Shown here one piece after another: positions 1 through 4,722 of a stretch of DNA of 5,972 nucleotides. Numbering within the stretch: position 1 is the stretch's first letter; each line of letters begins with the position of its first letter. The stretch lies in the NCBI GenBank assembly GCA_964439215.1, contig CAYTNY010000115.1, positions 1-5,972 of the forward strand, written 5' to 3'. Source of the DNA: CAYTNY01 sp964439215. Its GTDB lineage: Bacteria > Oederibacteriota > PGYV01 > CAYTNY01. The position numbers and the translations under genes are program-made. The notes under the pieces are model-generated. The model saw only the letters and a program-made list of their open reading frames with translations. It had not been told where the DNA came from and ran no database searches.

Positions 1-68
1 TTTGAACTGCCTTATCTTTGAACTTTGAACTGCCTTATCTTTGAACTTTGAACTACTACCGAGCATCC
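1..68 (-). repeat. TTTGAAC repeat array, copy D (cut by window edge)
   Basis: The heptamer TTTGAAC occurs five times on the plus strand, mostly as pairs separated by the 9-mer TGCCTTATC, giving a 23-bp higher-order unit. The array ends in TACTACCGAGCATCC. The same heptamer pairs and the same kind of tail recur near 923-977 and 3351-3395. The left part lies outside the window, so the true length is unknown. It lies 15 bp past the stop codon of the minus-strand DsrE-like gene. The strand is given relative to that gene. Spacers of 9 bp between 14-bp repeats rule out a CRISPR array. Confidence 0.85.
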
Positions 69-82
69 GCCCCTGTGCTTTA

Positions 83-403
83 TTAAAACGCCACGGTCCG
101 ATCGCTCTGCTTTATCAGTTCGTACAGGTCTTTCATTGTTGACAGCGGGCACATTTCCGAGCCTTCTGAATTCCTGATTTTCAGGCAGGTTCCGCAGGCA
201 AGTATTTTGCCTCCGCTATCATAGAATTTCTGAGCTTCTTCAGCCGGCTTGAATTTGTCTGTGTCCAGTTTTTCGTATTCAACTCCTTTTGCCATAAGGA
301 AAACACTTGTCTCATCACCCTCTTTTAATGCAAAGTTTCCGAGCCTGAACGCGTTCCATACTGTTTCCGGATCATCTGAATAAATAACTATTCCGAGTTT
401 CAT
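83..403 (-). CDS. DsrE/DsrF-like small sulfur-relay family protein
   Basis: This 106-residue protein resembles the DsrE/DsrF/TusD fold, in which small cytoplasmic proteins carry sulfur as a cysteine persulfide between partners. The N-terminal hydrophobic strand (KLGIVIYSDDPETVW, residues 2-16) and the following 'NAFRLGNFALKEGDE' segment are typical. So is the segment KILACGTCLKIR (66-77), where C70 and C73 form a CGTC motif at the usual position of the reactive cysteine; C85 is a third cysteine. The length is normal for the family. The ATG is supported by an AGGAGG ribosome site at 410-415, six bases upstream. That site lies inside the last codons of the methyltransferase stub, whose TAA ends one base before this ATG, so the two were probably translationally coupled. 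The actual sulfur donor or acceptor is not known; a general DsrE fold is more certain than any pathway. Confidence 0.85.
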   Translation of the reverse strand: MKLGIVIYSDDPETVWNAFRLGNFALKEGDETSVFLMAKGVEYEKLDTDKFKPAEEAQKFYDSGGKILACGTCLKIRNSEGSEMCPLSTMKDLYELIKQSDRTVAF

Positions 404-404
404 T

Positions 405-635
405 TTAAACCTCCTGTTTTTTTAATGCCGATCCGTAATGATACGTCGGCAAATCAATTTGTTTCACAACAGCAAAGCCTGCTTCTTTTGTCCATTCAAT
501 TATCTGTTCCGGCCCCGGCCTGATATCCATTGAGGGCCCCCGCGGCGTTGTTTCATCGCGGTTCCGGTGAATAACACCAATCATACCAACTGCAAACGGA
601 TTGTCAATGCGCTTATCCGAAAAAAACAGCCTCAA
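405..635 (-). pseudogene. C-terminal stub of a class I SAM-dependent methyltransferase
   Basis: Residues read as GMIGVIHRNRDETTPRGPSM followed by DIRPGPEQIIEWTKEAGF and a YHYG-containing end. This resembles the last third (from strand beta5 onward) of UbiE-like class I methyltransferases, which transfer a methyl group from S-adenosylmethionine. Recognisable homology starts near 590; between there and an in-frame TAG at 687-689 the frame reads sequence that does not look like a methyltransferase. The SAM-binding glycine loop and all of the N-terminal half are absent, so no activity is expected. The only start in the frame is a TTG at 633-635 without a clear ribosome site. The stop at 405-407 sits one base from the DsrE start, which points to an ancestral two-gene operon whose upstream part was deleted or replaced by the GC-rich repeat-like sequence to its right. 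The substrate cannot be inferred. Confidence 0.65.
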
Positions 636-880
636 AAACGCCTCTTCGGGTTGTTTTATCTTCTTCCGCGGCTCCCCCTTCGCCGCCTAAGGCCCGGAGC
701 ACCGGGTCCTCCGCCTCCATTAAAACTACGGCGGACATATATGTCCTGCATATACTTTTCCCATCCCAGCAAGATAATTTATATCAGTATTTAAAATTGC
801 GGATGCAAGTAATCAGCGGCAATTACAATCCCCTGCCCGCTTCCAGCTTTTAAGCTTTATCTTTCATCCCGCCTAACGTG
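636..880. other. Gene-free region with GC-rich hairpins
   Basis: No convincing coding sequence is present on either strand. Positions 660-720 are markedly GC-rich. A 7-bp stem with an AGCA loop (GGCCCGG-AGCA-CCGGGTCC, 691-709, one G:T pair) is visible, as is a perfect 14-bp palindrome GGACATATATGTCC (733-746). Neither is followed by a T-run on either strand, so they do not look like intrinsic terminators. The stretch from about 820 (AATTACAATCCCCTGCCCGC) loosely resembles 4593-4617, which suggests degraded dispersed repeats. The truncation point of the methyltransferase stub lies at the left edge of this region. Confidence 0.5.
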
Positions 881-977
881 TTCCTCACCGCCCTTGCGGT
901 TTTGCTTTCGGGTTTGTCTTCACTTTGAACTTTGAACTGCCTTATCTTTGAACTTTGAACTATTATCAAGCATCCAA
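881..977 (-). repeat. TTTGAAC repeat, copy A (full length)
   Basis: On the plus strand this copy has three modules. First comes a conserved block (CTCACCGCCCTTGCGG, then GCTTTCGGGTTTGTCTTCAC, about 884-922). Then come two pairs of TTTGAAC separated by TGCCTTATC (923-960). Last is the tail TATTATCAAGCATCC (961-975). The same order of modules is seen at 3309-3395; the window start holds modules two and three, and 1771-1806 holds only module one. The copy ends about 35 bp past the stop of the PIN toxin gene and has the same orientation relative to that gene as copies C and D have to theirs. Confidence 0.85.
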
Positions 978-1011
978 CGACGGCTGAAGGCCGGGACTGA
1001 TATGGTTTTTC

Positions 1012-1434
1012 TTACTGTTTCATCAGCTTTCTGAGAAGATCAGCAGGAGTCATTATAGGGATTTTTCTGTATTTTTTAAGAGTTAAAAGATGTTTATCGC
1101 CGGATATTATAACATCAGAATCTGATTCAACCGCGCATTCCAATATCCTGTTATCAGAAGGATCTGATTTAATTACATTTATTGTTTCCTCCGGATAAAC
1201 AACAACAGCAATTTCCCGTATTAAATCAATATCATCATCCAAAAATACGCCGGTTCTGAAAAATTTTCTCTTCATTACATCGGAAAACTCTTCAATGATC
1301 TTATCCGACACATATATAATACATTGACGGGTAATTACAAGGTCCATTATTTTGGCTATTGCCCCTCCCGGGAACACAACGGCTGATATTAGTATATTTG
1401 TGTCAACGGTTATTTTTCTTGGCTTTGTTTTCAC
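1012..1434 (-). CDS. PIN-domain toxin (ribonuclease) of a type II toxin-antitoxin pair
   Basis: This 140-residue protein is a PIN-fold nuclease of the PIN_3 / COG1569 type; such toxins cleave RNA with Mg2+ or Mn2+ held by conserved acidic residues. The expected acids are visible: D11 in VDTNILISA, E48/E49 in IIEEF, D91 and D94 in SDPSDNRILECA (90-101), and D113 in ISGDKHLL. No catalytic residue appears lost and the length is normal, so the toxin should be active. The start is a GTG (1432-1434), supported by an AGAGGT ribosome site five bases upstream (1440-1445). The gene therefore overlaps the end of the antitoxin gene by 32 bp, which favours coupled translation behind the antitoxin. Both genes appear to share the promoter at 1698-1725. 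The RNA target cannot be predicted from sequence. Confidence 0.9.
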   Translation of the reverse strand: MKTKPRKITVDTNILISAVVFPGGAIAKIMDLVITRQCIIYVSDKIIEEFSDVMKRKFFRTGVFLDDDIDLIREIAVVVYPEETINVIKSDPSDNRILECAVESDSDVIISGDKHLLTLKKYRKIPIMTPADLLRKLMKQ

Positions 1435-1666
1435 GCCTGACCTCTTGTACTGCTTTTACTACATCTTCTTCAGTAAAGATTCCCGCTTTTGCCGCCGCGT
1501 CTGATATTTCACGGACTTTATCTTCATATCTCTCCCTCAAAAGATACTCGCTCAAAGCATCTGTTACAAGCGAGCTGTAATTTTTCTTTTTGCGCTTCTG
1601 CAGTTTGTTAAGCTGCTCTGCCAGTTCTATGGGTATTGTTACGCTTATCGCCTGTGTGTTTCTCAT
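1403..1666 (-). CDS. Ribbon-helix-helix (CopG/Arc-like) antitoxin
   Basis: This 87-residue protein has the layout of a ribbon-helix-helix antitoxin. A short N-terminal strand (QAISVTIP, residues 5-12) would insert into the DNA major groove as a dimer. Two helices follow (ELAEQLNKLQKRKKK, then YSSLVTDALSEYLLRE), and then a charged C-terminal region (about 45-87, including AGIFTEEDVVKAVQEVRR) of the kind that wraps and inhibits the toxin. It lies directly upstream of, and overlaps, the PIN toxin. The ATG at 1664-1666 has an AGAGGTG ribosome site just upstream. By analogy with the family it should repress its own promoter, probably together with the toxin. A perfect 12-bp palindrome inside the promoter is a natural operator. 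The tail ends in a basic run (RRENKAKKNNR) encoded by the overlap with the toxin gene. Confidence 0.88.
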   Translation of the reverse strand: MRNTQAISVTIPIELAEQLNKLQKRKKKNYSSLVTDALSEYLLRERYEDKVREISDAAAKAGIFTEEDVVKAVQEVRRENKAKKNNR

Positions 1667-1697
1667 TTCACACCTCTTTATAAGATTATATTATATA

Positions 1698-1725
1698 ATT
1701 ATATCATATCAAATTTGATTGTCAA
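1698..1725 (-). promoter_or_regulatory. Sigma70 promoter of the toxin-antitoxin operon with palindromic operator
   Basis: Read on the minus strand there is a perfect -35 TTGACA (1720-1725), a 16-bp spacer (1704-1719) and a perfect -10 TATAAT (1698-1703), about 32 bp before the antitoxin ATG. The spacer holds the perfect palindrome ATCAAATTTGAT (1708-1719), directly abutting the -35 box. A ribbon-helix-helix dimer or tetramer bound there would block RNA polymerase, which fits autoregulation of the operon. The promoter call is strong because both hexamers match consensus; the operator role is inferred from position and symmetry. Confidence 0.8.
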
Positions 1726-1908
1726 TATCGGCGCCTTAAAACAGATTGGTTTTCGCAGGAGCGGGTTTATAACCCGCCCTTGCAGTTTTACTTGCGGGTT
1801 TGTCTTCATTTTAACCCGTTCTACTGCACCTGCCGGTATTATTTCCTCAAGTGTAACAGGCTGTATTTTCTCTTGCCTAACTTCGTTTCTATTGGTATGC
1901 TTTTTTAT
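1699..1908 (-). pseudogene. Start-less open frame behind a ribosome site; unidentified gene relic
   Basis: A 69-codon frame without stops runs on the minus strand from 1908 to a TAA at 1699-1701. Its first part reads IKKHTNRNEVRQEKIQPVTL, then EEIIPAGAVERV. An AAGGAGG ribosome site (1919-1925) precedes an ATA codon (1906-1908) by ten bases, which suggests an ancestral ATG mutated to ATA. From about 1806 onward the frame runs into sequence matching the first module of the TTTGAAC repeats, and its end overlaps the toxin-antitoxin promoter, so only the first 33 or so codons may be original. The N-terminal style (a polar start, then a 'leeiiPag' motif) vaguely recalls some transposase N-termini, but I cannot identify it. 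It could also be a chance open frame. Confidence 0.35.
1771..1812 (-). repeat. Dispersed repeat, copy B (first module only)
   Basis: On the plus strand CCGCCCTTGCAGTTTTACTT and GCGGGTTTGTCTTCA (1775-1808) closely match the first module of copy A at 887-922. After the match the sequence is ATTTTAACCC rather than TTTGAAC heptamers, so this is a truncated or differently assembled copy. It is immediately preceded by a small perfect hairpin, GCGGGTT-TAT-AACCCGC (1761-1777), which is not present in the other copies. Confidence 0.6.
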
Positions 1909-1971
1909 GAGCGGCGTTCCTCCTTATAATATTTGTACTTCATCTAACAATATTATAGGATACGCCGCTCA
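1908..1971 (-). promoter_or_regulatory. Long imperfect hairpin containing a Shine-Dalgarno sequence
   Basis: Arms at 1908-1936 and 1947-1971 pair through a perfect 10-bp GC-rich outer stem (TGAGCGGCGT with ACGCCGCTCA). Beyond a small internal loop lies an AT-rich inner stem (TATAATATT-type, with one bulge), and the loop is ten bases. Read as minus-strand RNA, the 3' arm carries AAGGAGG followed by the start region of the relic frame, so the fold would partly bury the ribosome site. There is no T-run after it on the minus strand and only a weak one (CTTTTCT) on the plus strand, so a terminator role is unlikely. It could instead be a palindromic mobile fragment. Confidence 0.55.
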
Positions 1972-2019
1972 CTTTTCTATACACAACTTTCGATTATAAC
2001 TCTTTTATGGGAGGTTTTA

Positions 2020-3279
2020 ATGAAACTGAACTCTAAATATAATTTCATGCTTGTTTTTTTGCTGCTTATTGCAAACAGTATACTTTCAGACAGCAATTGG
2101 TGGCATGGCGGAACTTCCCGGCTAAATTCAATGGGAATGATGACCATCACTGTTCCTGATTCTTCCGCTTTACTGGATCTATACAGCGCAGGCTATTCCG
2201 CGGGTATTTTTTCCAGAAAAAAAGTAAATATAGTATCTCTTTCTACGGCATATAATGATTATAATAATGATATTGGCAGATCCTTTGATGTTAACAATTT
2301 CGACCCATTAAACAGTATGATTATGCTATGGATCTCCGAAAATGATGTTCTGATTATGCGTCCGCATTATGATACTATCCATAATTTCAATACACACGGA
2401 ATCAGACTTCTTTCAGGAGATATTGCATATTCAAAGCTTATCGATCCAAAAACGGCAATCAGCGTATCGCTTGGATACTCTGAATGTTACTACTCTCTGT
2501 ATGGGTTCAGCGATATTTATTATGGCTATCCAGAAAACAATATCATTGAACGCCTTCGTTTAAATATAGATATTACAAATCCATTAAATACCGGCGCCGT
2601 AAATTTAGATGAGGAAGCAGGGTTTCAAACAGCACTTTCTCTGTTCATTGATAAATCAATTAATGATTATTATAATTACTCTGTATCTTCGGTCAATCTT
2701 GCCCTTGCCAATAAAGGACTTATCAATAACTACATTCTTGAACTTGGAGCTATTGTTTCGGAAGATATTCACTACTCAGATGATATAAGCATAAGTACGT
2801 ACATAAGATTGACATACAGAACTCTTGCCAAAGAGCACCTGACCGTTGCGGCAAAAGGAGCTCTTTTCGTGCCCGGAACCTCTCTGCATTTATCTGAGGG
2901 TAATATTACATTTGGATTATTGTATCACAACGAGATTGTGCAAATCCCTTTTGAAATATTTATAAATTCATCGGACTATGGCAATACATTATATTACGAA
3001 TATTTTATAAATCGGGAATCAGAAATACTGCCATCGTTTTGGTATAGCAGCGGGTTTCCGGCTATAAAAACAGGAGCCGAATTTACTGTATTTGACAACT
3101 GCCAAATAAGAGGAGGAATAATAATCTCCGACAAGTTAGTGTTTACAGGAGGGCTTGGCCTGAATTTCAGCTCCTTTATAATCAATTTAGGCCTGATATA
3201 TGTAAATAATGAATCAGAATATACTTATCCCGGTCAATTTTACCGCATTTTGTCATTAGACTTAAAGTACATTTTTTAA
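2020..3279 (+). CDS. Putative outer-membrane beta-barrel protein
   Basis: This 419-residue protein starts with a basic N-terminus and a hydrophobic stretch (residues 8-20) ending near NSILSDS, a likely Sec signal peptide cleaved around residue 23. The mature start (GGTSRLNSMGMMTITVPDSS) followed by 'LLDLYSAGYSAGIFSRKK' resembles the region seen at the beginning of barrel proteins of the OmpP1/PorV-like type in diderm bacteria. Alternating polar and hydrophobic residues, many tyrosines and a strand-like end, LDLKYIF with terminal phenylalanine, fit insertion by the BAM complex. There is no lipobox and no internal transmembrane helix. The ATG has a GGGAGG ribosome site five bases upstream (2009-2014). 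It is transcribed alone, convergent with the next gene. No substrate or partner can be inferred; it could be a transport channel or a structural barrel. Confidence 0.65.
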   Translation: MKLNSKYNFMLVFLLLIANSILSDSNWWHGGTSRLNSMGMMTITVPDSSALLDLYSAGYSAGIFSRKKVNIVSLSTAYNDYNNDIGRSFDVNNFDPLNSMIMLWISENDVLIMRPHYDTIHNFNTHGIRLLSGDIAYSKLIDPKTAISVSLGYSECYYSLYGFSDIYYGYPENNIIERLRLNIDITNPLNTGAVNLDEEAGFQTALSLFIDKSINDYYNYSVSSVNLALANKGLINNYILELGAIVSEDIHYSDDISISTYIRLTYRTLAKEHLTVAAKGALFVPGTSLHLSEGNITFGLLYHNEIVQIPFEIFINSSDYGNTLYYEYFINRESEILPSFWYSSGFPAIKTGAEFTVFDNCQIRGGIIISDKLVFTGGLGLNFSSFIINLGLIYVNNESEYTYPGQFYRILSLDLKYIF

Positions 3280-3308
3280 CGCAGCAGCGCTTTTATCCCG
3301 GGGCCGTG

Positions 3309-3395
3309 CTCTTCACCGCCCGCCAGTTTCGCTTTCGGTTTTGTCTTCACTTTGAACTTTGAACTATTTGAACTTTGAACTATTACCGAGCATCC
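3309..3395 (-). repeat. TTTGAAC repeat, copy C (full length)
   Basis: This copy fills the gap between two convergent genes. Plus-strand modules are CTTCACCGCCCGCCAGTTTC with GCTTTCGGTTTTGTCTTCAC (3311-3350), two pairs of TTTGAAC separated here only by TA (3351-3380), and the tail TATTACCGAGCATCC (3381-3395). It differs from copy A mainly by lacking the TGCCTTATC spacer, so the spacer varies between copies. It lies about 50 bp beyond the stop of the minus-strand exported-protein gene, in the same relative orientation as copies A and D. No separate intrinsic terminator for either neighbouring gene is obvious in the gap. Confidence 0.85.
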
Positions 3396-3445
3396 AATCC
3401 TCCGGCAAACATGCCACAAGCCAAGACCTGACCCTGTGTTTTTAT

Positions 3446-4201
3446 TTATTCCGTAAATATCATATCCTTTGCGGCTTTATACTTGTTTCCATCAAACTTT
3501 ATTATTACTTCTTTTTCAGGAAGTTTTTTTATCTCTTCCGCGCATTCTTCACCCTTCATTTTAGTTATCGTATCTTTTTGCGCGGTTATTAACTTAAGGT
3601 CGTAATAACCTTTTGTCTTCTTTTCATCTATACTGATTATCCTTTTTATGTCCGTGTATTCACCTGCGCATTCACCGTCCCATTCCCCTGTACTATGTTC
3701 CATTATCAGCGGAGCGGATATTATTTTTAGTTCGCTGCCGGATAAAACAAAGAGTTCCATAACGGTCATTGAAGCGGAATTATATCTTGACGACCCTTCA
3801 TAGTACCTTCTGATCCCGAATGCCCGGACGCCTTTTGTCAAATTATACCTTGCGGTATCTATGGAAACGCCGGTCAGCCGAAACGCGCTCGAGAAGGCGG
3901 CTCTTTTTCTTAAACTCCTCGCAATTACATCACCGGTATTTGTATCAACCGGAACAATGTCAATATCATAGTACACGGCATCATCGCCTTCCCGCGCATT
4001 GGGAAACAGCAGTGCCGCTATTGTTATTGACTTATCCGCAGGCCAGATTTTAGATACTGCCCAAAATTGCTCCGTTTGATCCCGGTTGTATTGCAGTTTG
4101 TCAGCGATCAACAGCGCCGCATCATCATTTTCAAAACAAAAACCCGCCGTACCGGATATAACAAATAAAAATGTAAGAAAAATTGTCTTAAATGCATTCA
4201 T
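3446..4201 (-). CDS. Exported protein of unknown function
   Basis: This 251-residue protein begins with a clear signal peptide (a basic start, then IFLTFLFVISGTAG, residues 7-20) and is probably cleaved around residues 20-23, so it should act in the periplasm or be secreted. C22 sits near the cleavage site, but the preceding residues (TAGF) do not form a good lipobox. The mature part has a KIWPADKSITIAALLFP segment (51-67), 'DIDIVPVDTNTGDVIARSL' (79-97), a 'YNLTKGVRAFGIRRYYEGSSRYN' region (119-141), and STGEWDGECAGE (170-181). C178 and C220 could form a disulfide. From memory this pattern resembles an uncharacterised family found in Proteobacteria, but I cannot name it. The ATG is supported by AAGGAG (4210-4215) eight bases upstream. 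The gene lies alone, 25 bp downstream of the Fis-domain relic, so any older regulatory link is lost. Confidence 0.75.
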   Translation of the reverse strand: MNAFKTIFLTFLFVISGTAGFCFENDDAALLIADKLQYNRDQTEQFWAVSKIWPADKSITIAALLFPNAREGDDAVYYDIDIVPVDTNTGDVIARSLRKRAAFSSAFRLTGVSIDTARYNLTKGVRAFGIRRYYEGSSRYNSASMTVMELFVLSGSELKIISAPLIMEHSTGEWDGECAGEYTDIKRIISIDEKKTKGYYDLKLITAQKDTITKMKGEECAEEIKKLPEKEVIIKFDGNKYKAAKDMIFTE

Positions 4202-4225
4202 TGTCTGCTCTCCTTAAATAACATC

Positions 4226-4357
4226 TTATTTAATCGCGTACCCCTTGACCCGGTAAAACAGCGCCCTTTTATTTAAACCCAAAGCTTACGCGGCTTTTGC
4301 CCTGCTGTCGTTTGTTCTTTTTAGTTTTTCTTTTATCAAAGCCTCTTCTTTACTTTT
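4226..4357 (-). pseudogene. Relic of a Fis-type helix-turn-helix domain (NtrC-family regulator C-terminus)
   Basis: The minus strand encodes KEEALIKEKLKRTNDSRAKA, one more A, an in-frame TAA (4286-4288), then ALGLNKRALFYRVKGYAIK and a natural-looking TAA (4226-4228). This matches the C-terminal DNA-binding helices of sigma54-dependent activators, which typically read 'aL..tngnkskAArlLGisrrtLyrkLkeygi'. The nonsense codon replaces one residue between the two halves of the motif, and a further stop (4358-4360) cuts the frame upstream. No AAA+ ATPase or receiver-domain sequence is recognisable to the right, so about 90 percent of the gene is gone. The remaining frame is otherwise well preserved, which suggests fairly recent decay. 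The gene probably ended just upstream of the exported-protein gene, in the same direction. Confidence 0.75.
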
Positions 4358-4360
4358 TTA

Positions 4361-4675
4361 CCTTACGCCCCGCAAAAAATAAAACCCGCGAAACAAAGCG
4401 CCGGGTCTTCAGCCTTTGCGGGCAGCTCCGGCTGATAACGAAGCTGCGGAGCACAAGCGCCTTGCGGTCTTCGCGGATTCCGGCGAAAGCGGCACCCTGC
4501 GCCTATCCTGAGAAATATCCTCTTTTTTAATACTATCACAACAGGGTATTTTAGTTAATCTTTATTCTTTCCTTAAAATATATCCAACAACAATCACAAT
4601 TCCCTTTCCAGCCCGCTGTTACGCTCTCTCTTGACCCGTAACCTGCCTGTTTTTCTTTAACCGGCGTGTATAATC
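4361..4675. other. Gene-free region: GC-rich hairpin-prone patch, then AT-rich sequence
   Basis: Positions 4381-4510 are clearly richer in G+C than the surroundings and contain several short inverted repeats, for example GCTCCG near 4425 with CGGAGC near 4447, and TTCGC near 4470 with GCGAA near 4482. All reading frames are either broken or have unnatural composition, and the expected AAA+ domain of the neighbouring regulator relic is not recognisable here. From 4511 the sequence becomes AT-rich and shows no gene. The stretch 4593-4617 loosely resembles 823-842 in the other large intergenic region. Confidence 0.5.
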
Positions 4676-4722
4676 ATTCTCTTTACAATATTGGGGTCTG
4701 ACCCCAAAACTGTAAAGAGAAT
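4676..4722. repeat. Palindromic repeat with GGGGTCTGACCCC core, copy 1 (3' flank of transposase)
   Basis: The outer arms ATTCTCTTTACA (4676-4687) and TGTAAAGAGAAT (4711-4722) are perfectly complementary. The inner arms TTGGGGTC and GACCCCAA pair around a central T. Only the ATA/AAC linker bases between outer and inner stems are mismatched. Position 4722 is shared with the TAA stop of the transposase, so the palindrome begins exactly where the gene ends. The inner core is a common theme of REP-like sequences near Y1 transposases. There is no T-run after the hairpin, although it may still protect or end transcripts. Confidence 0.9.

Noticed and set aside
1..60. Possible CRISPR array in the tandem repeats
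   Set aside because: The repeats are 7-14 bp and the spacers are short and identical, so this is a simple modular repeat.
567..794. Plus-strand open frame rich in proline and arginine
   Set aside because: It is antisense to the methyltransferase stub, its composition reflects a GC-rich hairpin region, and it has no convincing start signal.
974..1011. Intrinsic terminator after the toxin gene
   Set aside because: Only a 4-bp CGGC/GCCG stem is present and no T-run follows on the minus strand.
1715..1999. Plus-strand open frame of 94 codons
   Set aside because: It crosses the promoter-spacer palindrome, a dispersed repeat and the long hairpin, has no ribosome site, and opposes the relic frame on the minus strand.
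3425..3445. Sequence GACCTGACCCTG as a degenerate copy of the transposase palindrome
   Set aside because: Only one half-arm is vaguely similar and no complementary arm is present.
4297..4530. Plus-strand open frame of 77 codons
   Set aside because: It is arginine- and leucine-rich without a ribosome site, and runs antisense over the Fis-domain relic and the GC-rich patch.
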